A DNA stretch of 64,000 nucleotides from Scenedesmus sp. ARA3 (Eukaryota; Chlorophyta; Chlorophyceae; Sphaeropleales; Scenedesmaceae). Shown piece by piece: positions 35,237 to 47,600 of the stretch; the first letter of the stretch is position 1, and the number at the start of each line of letters is the position of its first letter. Location of the stretch: the NCBI GenBank assembly GCA_004335835.1, contig RWJK01001640.1, positions 49,619-113,618 on the forward strand. Direction: 5' to 3'. The notes under the pieces were generated by a model that searched no databases, was not told where the DNA came from, and saw only the letters and a program-made list of their open reading frames with translations. Both the position numbers and the translations under genes were made by a program.

Positions 35237-36476
35237 TCACAGCTTGCAGCACTCCGCCTGTACGTCATTCATGCCCGTATTGTCAATCGCACCGCCCTGT
35301 TCCACCTTTATCCGAAACCCACACACAGCACTGCCAGCCGGGCACTTCACCATCTCACTCCAGGCCCCAAACCCTAGGCTATTGTTATTATCCAGCTCCG
35401 TCTTGTCATCTGAACACAGCGCCTTGAGCCCGTTAGCAGCAGTGTCGTCCTGCGCATAGCCCTGCTTCGGCTCCACCTGCTGCTGCAAGCCAATGATGTA
35501 CTGCCCTGCAGGGCAGCTGGCAAAGCCACTCCAGATGCCCCTGTTGCCAGGGTTGGACTCGATCACACCCTGCTGCTGCTGTACATTAGCCGCACTGCTG
35601 CTGCTGCTGCTGCACTGCATTCTTACAGCATTGAGGCCTGAGTCATCTCCAAAGAAGCCCTGATAGGGCTGCACCCGCGTTGACAAGCTGACTGCCCAGG
35701 AGCCCTGGGGGCACTTGGCCAGCTCAGCCCAGGCACCCCATGGGCCTGCAGCGGCAGCAGCGCGCAAGACATACAGCGTTAGTGTTACTAGAAATGACAG
35801 TACAAGGATGCTGCTCAATGAGGTAAGGGCTGTGGGGGAAGGTTTACTTGACAGCCGTACACGGCGGTTCAGTGGCTCAACAAGCAGTCACAGCCAGATG
35901 GCTGTTGCAGCACAACAGGCAGTTTATGGCAGCCTCAGCTGCCGTCACCTCTGCTGCTGCTGCTGCTGCTCACCTCCATTTCCGGGGCTGAGCGTGGCCA
36001 CCACTCCCGTGGAGGCCTGGTAGATGGGGTTGAAGCAAAAGCCCACAGCAGCCAGCCGGGCCGCCTGCACACGCAGCAATGCAGCGGAAACAGCAGCAGT
36101 CAGTAGTCGGCAGTTTGCATTCAGTTAGAACGCACCGCATGTGCCAGGAGGCTACTCAGCATAGCCCAATTTGCAGCACTACAGCCAGCTACATTGCACA
36201 GCCAACAGCAGCACAGCACTTTGAACCGCACCTGTCCTGGGCAGGAGTATGAGTTGTCCAGCTGCCCCCCGATGCTCTCCTGCACTGTATACACAGCGCC
36301 AAACATTGCTTCTGCATCGCTAAGGCAGCTGTCCCGCTGCGAGGAGCCCTCGGGGAAGGCTGCCTTGCACACCGCGATCATGTTGCCCTGCATCTGCCTG
36401 TCACACACGCGGCGGCCCTCTATGCCAGACAGGCCACGCATGTAGCCGCAGGTGTAGCACCAGTCTGCAGCAGCAG

Positions 36477-36519
<43 letters not shown>

Positions 36520-37307
36520 GGTTTGTGATCAGCTGCAAGGTTGGTCTTTGCCTTGTTGCGCCATCGACGTATGAATGTGCCTGGAGCCTAACGCATGCAG
36601 CTGCCGGTATGGCACGTGTTACTGAAGGATGGCTTGCTGCTGCCAGCTGCTTGATGCTATGTGCTGACTGCAAGTCCTCTAACCATCTGCATCGCAGCCG
36701 GTCAAAGCACACACACATAGTTACACTGCTGATTATTAGTTTCATAAATATCCGGTTCACACGTCCTCGCAGCTGCTGCCTCACCATGTGCATGGCAGCA
36801 GGGGGTGAGCAGCTCCATGTTAGCCAGGCCGTCACTTGGGCCGCTGCAGCCGTTTGAATGCGACGGGCACTCACTCGACAGCTTTGCCTGCACAATGGAG
36901 CCATAGACATGGCTGCTAGGTATTGACACTGCACAGGTTGGGCCCCTTTGAGGGGGCGGCAGCAGGCCTTGGATAGTTTGCAGGCCTGCAGCAGAGGCGC
37001 AGACCGTAGGCACAGCGAGACAGCATGACTCAGAGGGCAAGCCTCGGCTTGAGGACAGCGTGGGTTAAACTGCTGCACAGACACAACGATATTTCTGTTG
37101 AAACTGGATCGTGCTGAGGGTGGCACAACGACCGTGGGCAAGGATGTGCATGCACAAATGTTGATGCATCACATGCCATGATGGTGCTTGTCACCCGGTG
37201 CGCTGCTCACCCCTACGGTGTATGCTGCTATTTGTTGCTGTAAAAGCCGGCAGAGACGCCAGCAATATAACCGCAACTGCGGCCATAATGCCTGCTGCAT
37301 TCTCCAT
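35237..37307 (-). CDS. secreted phospholipase A2 / VMO-I fusion protein
   Basis: Minus-strand exons 37307-37211, 36928-36785, 36464-36232, 36064-35974 and 35745-35237 have matching phases (1, 1, 0, 1) and give 357 residues. Residues 1-24 are a signal peptide (MENAAGIMAAVAVILLASL). The motif CCHAHDWCYTCG (76-87) is the PLA2 active-site signature, with His80-Asp81; the Asp codon is split by an intron. The preceding NGCSGPSDG (58-66) resembles the calcium-loop region of group XII-type PLA2. Several Cys follow. Residues 189-357 are a VMO-I domain: three repeats of the form WGxW...KCPxG...DDxGLNxVxxxC (beta-prism fold of vitelline membrane outer layer protein I). PLA2 hydrolyses the sn-2 ester of phospholipids. 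VMO-I domains are extracellular; a carbohydrate-binding role is only suggested. The gene lies head-to-head with an LCAT-type lipase. An ATG at 35818 would give a VMO-I-only product but lies within intron 4. Confidence 0.8.
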
Positions 37308-38238
37308 GGCTTGATTTCGTGCTGTTCTGCAGCAGTCTGTTTGCCTGTCTCCTGCTGCTCCTGCGTTCTGCCTGTGCACGCGGGCGGGACTACAACCTAC
37401 AAAGCTTGAAAATGTATATCGGGTTGTATGGGGGCATCACTTCGCTCGACATCTCATCACTAGCTGCGATCTTCGGGTGCCGTTTCTCCGGAAGATGCTG
37501 CTGCACGATCGCAGCAATCCCACGACCAAATCAAGTCCAACAGCTTAGACCATGAAAGATCAGGTTTTTGGAGCTCATGCTTGCCCGACATGTCAGCCAT
37601 TTGATTGACCAAAGTAACAGCTGGGCATCTAATGATGGGCTCCTCGTGTGTGCATTGCAGGACTAACCCCTTGAATCCTCTGTTTACCCGTAATAATCTT
37701 CTTGGGTGGAGTCCAGGCAGCTGCGGGCCCTTGAATCGCGTATGGGACCAGCACATGCACAGGCCCTCTGTCACCCATCATGGGTGAGTCACCCTAGCTA
37801 GGGGTGTCACCAGCCTCCCGCCCTGCAGGTCATCAGCCACCGTTGCTGCCACAACTGGTCTTCAAAAGGTGTTCTTGCAATGACTGGAGGAATCAGAGGC
37901 TGTCCCTATGACTGCACCCTTCACGGCAGTGAGTACCTCCACACTACTGCCAGACTCTGACTCAGAGTCTCTGAGAGGTGCTGCACATGCCGCGAGGCAC
38001 GTCGATGAGTCGCACCGTACTTTCGTTGATGCTCCAAGTTGACGAAAATAAGTTTATGTCGCGGTTGCGGCTGCTGCTACTGCGCGGAAGTCTCGCTGAA
38101 GTTGTCACATGCCCTTTCACATGGCGAACCTCCATCCACCTTCGCCTCACATCCCGAAGCACGCGGCCGTAATCTTTCAGAGCCACCGATAGAAGAGTAT
38201 AGTATAACTATAGCGTTTTTGTAGTCTGCTACGCAACG
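37308..38238. promoter_or_regulatory. divergent promoter region between PLA2/VMO-I and LCAT-A genes
   Basis: The 931 bp between the two start codons must hold both promoters. An AT-rich palindromic stretch, TATAGTATAACTATA (38198-38212), lies 27 bp before the LCAT-A ATG. On the other side GATATACA (minus strand, ~37420) lies ~110 bp before the PLA2 start. Shared regulation is inference. Confidence 0.45.
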
Positions 38239-38986
38239 ATGGCCGCCCAACGCGCCTTCAGGCGGACAGCCCTACTGCTGGCTCTTGCGCTCGCCTGCGT
38301 GCCAGCACTCCAGGCCGCAAAATCGCCGATATTCTTCTTCCCAGGTACGTTCTGACTGCAGGTATGCGACTGATCGTGTACGACCTGCTGTCAAGCAGTA
38401 GCAGCAACAGCAACAGCTGTTGCTGCCCTACTTGCTGGCGCAGCACAGCAGAGCCAGAATGCATGCATCCGTTTGTATGATGAGAAGTGATCAATCTCCA
38501 ACTTAAAAAGCAGCGACTGCTGCTGTGCCTTATCGTTGCAGCGCTCCAGTTGCAGGCTGCAGTGCAACCAGCACGGAGACTGGCAGAATTGCTGCCAGCT
38601 GCAACATTGACCTTGCAGCTTTGGCAGCTAACACCTTCAGCTGTATTACTTACTTACCTTATCAGTGATGTTCTGCATGGTTGTAAATCACACATGTGCA
38701 CAACCTTTGAAGATACTCCTGGTTGCTGTGTGTGCAGGGATGATGGTGTCCAACCTCACAGGCAGCAACACTGTCACTGACAAATGCACGCAAGCCAGGA
38801 GCAATGTGCAGCTGTGGCCGCCTCAAGTCTCAGACCTGGTTGCTGGCAGGGACTGCTGGTACCAGAGCATACGGCTGAATTACACAGCTGGCAGGCAAGC
38901 ACTAGCACCGTAGCAGCAGCAGCAGCGCTACCGCAATCCCCAGCAACAGCACTAGCATCAGCACCGGTGCTGGTACCTGCACCAAT

Positions 38987-39017
<31 letters not shown>

Positions 39018-39468
39018 CATTCACACGCAGCAGCACCAGCACCAGTACCCACATGCATCACCCAACAGCTCGTCAGTTTACACCAAAACAGCACCAAACC
39101 AGGCAGAAAAGCACAGTCAACAGTTCATACACACCAGAATGCATTGCACACTGTCACACGTCTTTGTCGTGCCGTGCAGGTTTGTAAACGGCTCTGGTGC
39201 TTCTGTGTGGGCTGACACGCTGTCACCCCTGCCCAGCAGCTTCAATGCTTCGCTGGCTATCTGGGTGGCTGAGCTGCAGAAGATGTTTCCTAACTACAAG
39301 TATGGAGAGAACCTGTTCATCATGGGATATGGTGAGTGACTGTGGGCGCCTGACACGGCGCAACCAGGCTGCTGAAAGACATGCCAGTTGCCAAACAATC
39401 GTATCGGGCACTTACACTGCAACATCAACTGATCCTGTCTCTGCTGCCCCTTCTGCCCCTGCCTCCGC

Positions 39469-39514
<46 letters not shown>

Positions 39515-41368
39515 CAGACTGGCGCCTGGACGTGGGCAGCATGGCACAGTCATCACAGCTGTCGCAGCTGGCGGCGGCCATCCTCAGCAGGAGCAGCGCC
39601 AGCAGCAGGGCCATCCTCATGGGCCACAGCCTGGGGGCACTGCTGGCGGCACAGCTGCTGAGCCTGCCTGACGTGTGAGTGGCAAACAGCAGCAGCCCCG
39701 TGTCGCACTCTTGTGGCTGCTTCAGCTGAAGCGCGATAGTGTGTGCATGTGTATGATGGAGGGCCAGCGACGCACTGCTGCACTCCGGCATGCTGTGTGA
39801 CTGATCAAATGTAACGTCAATGCATAACATAGGTCGAGTGCGATGTCCTGCACCCGTCCATTTACTGAAACCACGCACTCACTTGCTTGCACTGCTGCTG
39901 CGGCTGCTGCCTGCCATCCCCATGCGCGCATACCACATCAGGCGCGCGCGGGTCAAGGGCTTCATTTCATATGCCGGGCCCTTTGGTGGAACCGCCACTG
40001 CCATTTCACCCCGAGTCAGCGGCGAGCTGGCTTCCCTAGTGCCTCCTGAGCTGCTGCAAGGCATCACACTGCCAATCCCTGGCATTGATGCGCTGGTGCG
40101 GGAGGTGACATGGAACGGAGTGAAGGGCATGGCGTCACTCGCAATGCTGCTGCCCTACAGCGCGGCGTATGCCAACGGCACCGACCCAGTGAGTGGCTGC
40201 GGCTGGCTTCAGCACTAAAACACTGTATGTTTTTACATGGCATGAACAGATCAGCTCAGCCAGCAGCCAGGTGCACAAACAAGCATGCAGCGTCTGCTGG
40301 CATCTGGAGGTGCAGCAGCCAGCATGGCTTCATGTGACATAGGAAGAGTGTTTCCATGCTGCCGCCGCTGGCACCGGTGCACACTCTGCTATGTGCTACC
40401 GCTGCTGCTGCTGTGTCGTGCCAGGTGGTGGTGCGCACTGCCAGCCGCAGCTACAGGGTCAGCCAGATGGCAGGCCTGCTGAGGGACGTGGGGGACACCC
40501 TGCTGGTGAGTGTACACTGCTGCGGGCGGCAGCGGCTGCCTGATACGTGATGCGCTTTACTGGATTCTGCCCCTGATTGCAACACAGTCTGAATGTTGCC
40601 TGCCTGAAAGCATGATACTGCAGCTGCCTGCGCGGGTGCCAGCCGCTGTGCACACGCATTGGGCTTCACTGCTAAAGTACACGCAAGTCAAGTCCTCGCC
40701 TCCAACACCAGAATGCATGCTGCAGGATGCATGTGCGTTCTCTGTTACCCATTTCACATTATGTACCTGCCGCCGCCGTCAACCCCACAGGCAGACACCT
40801 TCAACCAGACACATACCTTGGACAAGCTGATTGCTGCCGGCCCGATCCCTGGCGTTGATGTATACTGCATGTACGGAGTCGGCTTGCAAACCGTGCGGCA
40901 GCTGGTGTTCAACGTGACGCTGTCGGATAAGATTGCGCCGCTGCCGTCCGCCTACCTGTACGGCCGAGGTGACTCTGTGGTGCCCTTCGACAGCCTCAGG
41001 CTCTGCGACAGGTGGGCATGGTTTGAGGCTTGGGGGTCTAGAACATGCATGCCAGATCAGCTGTATTTCTGCACTTGCGGCAACGCTCTGCTGCTGCGGA
41101 ACCTGTGTAGCAGCACACCACTCTCTGCTGTCACACGCGTCCAGGATGAGACATCAGCAGGATGCAACCTCAGCAGTAGAGATTATTTACTGTTGCTTCC
41201 CTGCCGCAACTGAATGTGAGTGACACTCACTGCTGCAGGCTCACCACCGGCCCTGGCAAGGTGCGGCGCATCCCAGGCAACAGCGGCAAGCACCTGGGCA
41301 TCATGAGGGAGAGCAGCGTGCTGGCCTTCACAAAGATAGCACTTGAGGCCCTGCTCCAGCGCACTTGA
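38239..41368 (+). CDS. LCAT-family secreted lipase/acyltransferase, copy A
   Basis: Exons 38239-38344, 38738-38894, 39180-39331, 39518-39674, 39942-40188, 40425-40505, 40791-41011 and 41239-41368 (TGA) give 416 residues. A signal peptide covers about 1-27 and is followed by SPIFFFPG. Family marks: YDWR (138-141), nucleophile Ser176 in GHSLG, the PGVDVYCMYG segment (320-329), Asp361 in GRGDSVVP (equivalent to GDGTVP) and His392 (GKHLG), together a Ser-Asp-His triad. LCAT-type enzymes move or hydrolyse the sn-2 acyl chain of phospholipids; plant relatives include PDAT, phospholipase A1 and sterol acyltransferases. Which reaction applies is not clear. There are several N-glycosylation sequons. 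The second intron starts with GC (AG|GCAAGC). Its tandem paralogue lies 3.25 kb downstream; the divergent neighbour is the PLA2/VMO-I gene, also a lipid hydrolase. Confidence 0.9.
38895..38896 (+). other. GC-AG intron donor
   Basis: Exon 2 of LCAT-A ends GGCAG|GCAAGC and joins exon 3 in phase 2 (Arg88). The same non-canonical donor occurs in copy B at 45260-45261, so it predates the duplication. Confidence 0.8.
39473..39514 (+). repeat. (CTG)n tract at the exon 4 acceptor of LCAT-A
   Basis: About 13 CTG units run into TGCCCAG directly before exon 4. The corresponding intron of copy B has only CTGCTGCCTTGCAG, so the expansion postdates the gene duplication or has contracted in B. Confidence 0.8.
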
Positions 41369-43651
41369 ACGAAGGTTGAAAAGAAATGCAGACTGGTCAT
41401 GACAGTTGCTGCAACAGCGTCTCTGTCTTTGCTGGGGCCCGTCCTGCATCCAGCAATGGCCTGCACTCGCAGCGCTGCAGCAGGGATCACAACGGCTTGA
41501 GAGCTGTTGTTGTTGTACTTTGTCTGTGTGCCATGCACATCGTGCAGTGTCATTGTGTTTGTCTCATGTATTCTTGGTCAACCAATAAGCTATCAGTGCA
41601 TGTTCTATGCCTCTCTGCTGTCAGCAGTGTTTGAGGTCGTCATGACATCATGCTCTGAATGTGTGCGCCTGGTTGCAGCGCATTCGCGCCTGTTGAAACA
41701 CTGCAGTTGATTGTACTGAGTGCTGAGTGAGGCTGCAGTAGCCTGCCCACTTGCACCGCAGCAGCAGCCACACAGGGGCGTGCATGGTGCTGTTGTGCCA
41801 TTGTGGCCATGTGCAATTGCATTGCAATTGCTACAATGTGTTTGCTGTTATGTGTGTCTCATGCACTCTTGGTCGCAAATACAGCTGGCCACTGCATTTC
41901 CAATGACAGTGCGCCTGATGTGTCAGCTATATTGTTGGTTCTCATGTCGACTGTGCTTTGGATGCGAACGGCTGTCTACGGCATGGCTGTTTCTATGCTG
42001 TCAAGGCACAGCGCTGGCATACACTGTATGAGGCTGCAATAGTGTGCACTTGCAGCGCTGTGGCTGCAACAGTGTGTCAATCTGTGACCGCATTGTGTGG
42101 TATACACAGCTATGGCTACTGCATGCTGTGTGCCTCGTGCCCTCTTGGTCTATCCGTACAGCTGGCGCTGCATGGTTCTGTTCCAGGCATTGCTTCTGTC
42201 AGCGGAGATAATGTTGGCCTTCACAATGTCTGGGGTTCAAAAGTGTGTGCCTGAATGCCGCACACCTGTCACTGCCACGTGGTACGTGGCTGGGGCTGCA
42301 AAGCGGTAGCAACCCTCTCTGTGAGGCTGCAGCACGCTGCTCTTGCAGTGCTGTGGCATTGACTGGCTAGGGCTGTATTGGTATTGTGCGCTACTGTGGT
42401 CATGTTCAAAGCGCAGATGTCGCTGCTTTGCGAGATGCTGTGTCTCCGAGTCTCATGCATATGCGGTCGATCCGTACATTGCTGGCACTGCATGCACAAT
42501 GCAATGCTGCCCCCAACACTTTATTGCGTCTGATGCGTGAGTGTTTGCTGCGGCGCAGCCGCCGCTGTGACATGCAATGCAGGGTTTGGTTTGCTTTAAA
42601 CACACACTAGATATGTTGGTTTTAGGCAGCAGTCGCGTAAGGTGACTGCTGCAGTGCTGCTGCTGCTGCTGTTGGGACCTTGACAGCTGCGGCACCGCCA
42701 GCAGACTGAACAGCATCCCGAGATGAGACGGTCTGTGCATCTGCAAGCTGCTGTGGCAGTGATTTGCTTCACTGGTTTCAATTGCCTTCTGCATCGTGTG
42801 TTGATGCAACATTTATATGCTGCTGCCATGTATCAGGTCAACTATCAGCCAGCTGCTGGCTTTCAGACATTCCGTGTGTGTGATGGTGCCGCCAGCATAC
42901 ACACTCAATGAGATGTCAATTACAACAACACTGCAGAAGAAGTTATGGCTCTGGTCATGATCGGGTGGTTGATTTTGAAGTTGGCGCCAAGCAAACTTCT
43001 CGATGTTAGTGCCTGCGCATGCTTACTGAGATACTGCTTGAATCAACGTCGGTCCTAACCATGTGCGGGCCGGGCACTGAATCGAGGGTGTGGCAGCTGA
43101 AGGCTTCCTTTCTGTGCATGCTGTTTTTTCTTGCATTTGGTGTGTATTGGGGCTGCCCTGACCATCAGGCTGGCCTGCAGTCCTTGAGAACCTGTTTGGC
43201 CCTCAGCTGCAGATTGGTGGGCAGCACAGTCACATGTTTTACACACATACTTGTGTATATATACATATCATACATCAGTTTCTTTGGCGGTGAGGGGCTT
43301 ACACATACATAACGATAGGAAGTGGCTTTGGCGGTGGGGGGTGCTGGGTGGTGAAGGGCTTACATAAACTTGCTCACCTGACGCATGGTGCAAAGAGGCT
43401 TCAGCTGCCGACTGCTCACCAGCAGCGCATGGCAAGTGCCAGCAGACAGCTATGTCTTGTGGATGCTGGAAGGGTCGTTTGGATGCACATGCCAGCCTTC
43501 AAGCTTGGGTTGTATCTGCCCTGATTGCTGGCCAGAGCACACACGCACTCGCCAAACATGTGGCATGTAGCCTCCGTCATTGACCTTTGTGGAGTGACAA
43601 AGCATTGTGGTACAGCTACATCAGAGCCGCAGGTGGCGATCCTGCAGCGGC

Positions 43652-43691
<40 letters not shown>

Positions 43692-44622
43692 TGCAGACAT
43701 GCGCTGGGCACTGTCGCAGCAGCCATGATGATGCGGCTGATGATGCATTTGCTGCGTCTGAGCATGCACATTCATGGAGGGGGCTGTGTTATTGATGTGA
43801 TCCTGCTTGATGGCCATGCCCCTTTGTAAGCCAGCATATGTATCAGGTTTCAGATTTCAGCATATATACATAATGGTGTCAATCAGTGGGCTGCTCATGA
43901 AGCAGGCAGGCACATGATGCTCTTGCCTTGTTGGCTGCACCCCTCAGTTGCGCTGGTTGCATTGAAAGGGCTGCGTGCAGCAGCGAGACATGCTGCGCAG
44001 CATGGAACCCAGATGTGCATCTGCGGGCAAGCACCAGCAGGTCGCCAACATCTATCCCAGCTTTTCTGTGCACTGCAGGACGGTAGGATTAACATCAGGT
44101 GCTGTTTGAGCTGGTTTGGGTGCCATGGCAACGGACCTGACCCTGCCTCAGGCCCTGTGTGCGCAGCATGAATTTTGTGGTGTGCTCAGCACACCAGTGG
44201 TGCCGTTGTTTGCGCCAGAGATTAGTTGACTGTGTTCTACATTTTGGTTGCCAATGGGTTGCACTGGAATTATGTTACAAAGGCTTTGCAACACATTCAA
44301 GGTCGCCCATTGTTCACCCACCCTGGTGACGGCAGTGACACTGCAGGTCCAAGTGTGTAGACGCGGTGGGTAATGGACACGTGCCCCTCGAGCAGTTAAA
44401 CAACCTTTGCACTGCCACAAACGGCTAAAAATAAGGGTTTAAATTTGTCACTGCGTGCTTTCGCTGCCGTTAACCTGATGTGTCACATTCCCACTCGTAT
44501 GTGAACCTCCATCGCCCTTCTGTCGATGTTCCGTAGTACACAAATACCCACCAGCATATACAACCATAGCTTACATTGCATTATAATGCTTTGGTTTCAT
44601 GCTTCCATGTGAACATACAAGG
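41369..44622. other. between LCAT paralogues: degenerate repeats, no gene seen
   Basis: The region starts with ~1 kb of degenerate ~300-bp repeats (listed separately). A (CTG)n run lies at 43651-43690, and TGTAA at 43825 is a candidate poly(A) signal. A GCATTATAATGC palindrome at 44579-44590, 33 bp before the LCAT-B ATG, is a plausible TATA element. Open frames here have no recognisable content. Confidence 0.45.
41500..42520 (+). repeat. degenerate ~300-bp tandem array
   Basis: The marker GTCTCATGNNNTCTTGGTC and relatives occur at 41561, 41856, 42132 and 42450 (spacing 295, 276 and 318). A second marker, GAGGCTGCARTA, occurs at ~41729, ~42030 and (as GAGGCTGCAGCA) ~42322. At least four diverged units follow the LCAT-A stop. 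Confidence 0.65.
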
Positions 44623-47600
44623 ATGGGCGCTCAGAGCTGCTCAAGGCGGGCAGTGACTGTGCTGGGGCTTTTACTGGCCTGCATGCCAGCGATTCAGGCC
44701 GCGGATTCTCCAATATTCTTCTTTCCAGGTACGCCTGGTCATGCTTATCACCCCTGGCGTTGTCACCTTTACTTTTGCTCACAAGGTCTTCCTTCCAGCA
44801 GCAGCAGCTCTTGCTTGCTTACAACGAACGAAGAGAGGGTCTAGCTGTGGTCAGCTGCATTTGACATATACTCAACGTTTTCTTGGTGATATTTCGTTGT
44901 GCGGCACAACAGGGCTTATGTCCTGACCTCAGGCTGCCCTGTATGCACTGGCAGCAGGCGCACACCCCGCACTGTCATAGCTCAGTGCAACACACCTGCT
45001 GCAGTGCCTACCAAAAGACAGCAGTTTCCCTGTGTGCACTGCACCTTGCTGCATACCGGGCTTCACAATGTTGTGCTATCGCACGCCGCGCCGTGCTTGC
45101 AGGGGTAATGGTGTCCAACCTGACTGGCAGCAACACTGTCAGTGACAGATGCACGCAAGCCAGGAGCAACGTGCAACTGTGGCCGCCTCAAGCGTCAGAC
45201 CTGGTTGCTGGCAGGGACTGCTGGTACCAGAGCATACGGCTGAACTACACAGCCGGCAGGCAAGCACCCACAGCAGCGTCTGATGCAGCAGCAGCGGCAC
45301 ACTAGCCATCAGGCGACCTGAAAAATGCCGAGCATACTAGACAATGCAGCTCTAATCAAGAGCCGCATGATGTCTGGAGGTTGAGTTATCAGCCATATAT
45401 TGAAAAGGTTTTGAGGAGATCCACCGCCTTTTCTCCCTATTCACCACTATGTGACATGTGCTGCGTGCAGGTTTGTGAATGGCACTGGCGTGAGCGTTTG
45501 GCCCACCCCATTCGCCACGCCGCCCACCGCGGCCAATGCCTCGCTGGCAATTTGGGTGGCTGAGCTGCAAAAGCTGTTCCCAACATACAAATATGGAGAG
45601 AACCTGTTCATCCTGGGGTATGGTGAGCGAGTGTTCATGTTTTGCTGGCTGGCGAGCAAGCATAACAGCAGGCAGCATGTCAGGTGCCTGCATCATAACC
45701 TGTAGCTGCCTGCAAGTGCTATAGAAAGCACGCCGTGCATACTAGTTTACACATGCAAATGCTGCCATGCTGAAAGAACTGTGACAGAATCAATGGCAGA
45801 CATGTGATATGCACGTGCATTACAAACTTGTGGCCGCCTGCTGCTGCCTTGCAGACTGGCGCCTGGACCTCAACAGCATGGGCAGTAGCTCGCAGCTGTC
45901 CCAGCTGGCTGCGGCCATCCTCAGCAGGAGCAGCGCCAGCAGCAGGGCCATCCTCATGGGCCACAGCCTGGGGGCACTGCTGGCGGCACAGCTGCTCAGC
46001 CTGCCGGATGTGTGAGTACACTGTGCTGCAGATGGCTTGATAATAATGCACTGCTGCTCGCAACGACACACACAAGCAGCAGAGCAGCACATAATTTAAT
46101 GGGATAGACAACTCAACGCGCCGTAGCTGCTACGGCCGTAACTGACGTAACACCCGGTGATGGACCGCTGGGCAGCTGCTGCACGTTGCCCACTACTTCA
46201 TACACTCATCTGACTGCACAGTGCATCATTGATCAACCACAGCACGCATTGTTCAATGCAGCTGCACCCCATGATGACACACGCTTGCGCGCCGCTGCTA
46301 ATTAAAAAGCCCGTCTTCATCTGCTTGAACTGCCCATCTCAATGCACAACAGCCGTGCGCGAGTCAAGGGCTTCGTCTCCTATGCAGCTCCCTTTGGAGG
46401 CACCCCTGCTGCCATCCTGCCCCGTACCAGCGGAGAGCTTGCTGCGCTCGTGCCCCCTGAGCTGCTGACAGGCGTCAGTTTCCCAATAGCTGGCTTTGAA
46501 GCCTTGGTGCGAGGGGTCACATGGAACGGAGTGAAGGGCCTGGCGTCACTTGCGATGATGCTACCGTACAGTACAGCGTATGCCAACGGCACTGACCCAG
46601 TGAGTGCCAGTTCAAGCTCGGCAGCCTGCGGCGGCCACACATACACTTTGGTGAATTCATCGCTGCATTGCTGTGTTTCAGCTGCCCACCAAACGGAGCA
46701 GACGTGCGCACTCAGCCAGGCAACCTTGACCCAGCGTCATGCAGGCTGACGTGCAAGGCCACGCAGCTGCACGCATTATCTGCCGTATGTTGGTCACTCG
46801 CCTCACTCGCAATGCTGCTGCCGTGCAGCACTGCATATGCCATTGGCACTGACCCAGTAATTGGCTGCTGAGCAATGGCAGCCATCCGCCCTCATCTTCG
46901 ACTTGACGTGTTGTTTGGTGTGCCACTTGGCCAGGATTCTGGCTGTGCTGAACACCCAGCTTGACGCGGACGACCAGTGCAGCTGCACGCTATCTGTGCC
47001 GCTGCTTTGAGTGCTGCGTGCTGTACCTGCCAGCTACCTAGCTGTGGGTGCAGTTGCTGGTGCTGGCACTGTGGGAACTCACGTGCGTGTTCTGCTGCTG
47101 CTTCTGCTGCTGCTGCTGCTGCTGCGGGTCAGGTGGTGGTGCGCACTGCCAGCCGCAGCTACAGGGTCAGCCAGATGGCAGGCCTGCTGAGGGACGTGGG
47201 GGACACCCTGCTGGTGAGGGGCGGCACTGACTGGATGCAGCACCTGCTGTTTCACAATGACATCTGCTAGAGCGTGCGCCAAACTCTGGCTGTGAAAGCG
47301 GCATACAAGCATCAGTGTGCAAGTCACACCAATAGGCAGCAGGCAGTTGAGCAGGTTCTGTTTTGACTGTACCTCTGCATGCCGGTTGTTGCACAATCTA
47401 GCAGTTCACATGTTGCCCCGTGAGGCTTTTGACAAACACAGTGATGCCAAGGACACACTGCCGATGCCATCCCCACAGGCAGACACCTTCAACAAGACAC
47501 ATACCTTGGACAAACTCATCGCCAATGGGCCCATCCCTGGCGTAGATGTTTACTGTGTGTATGGCTCCAACATCAGCACCGTGCGGCAGCTGGTGTTCAA

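Noticed and set aside
35237..35818. Single-exon VMO-I gene starting at the ATG at 35818
   Set aside because: The frame is open and has a hydrophobic start, but a good acceptor at 35746 matches the phase of the upstream PLA2 exons. I kept it as an alternative only.
44599..44622. Upstream in-frame ATG for LCAT-B
   Set aside because: Would make exon 1 differ in length from copy A and sit within ~20 bp of the TATA-like palindrome.
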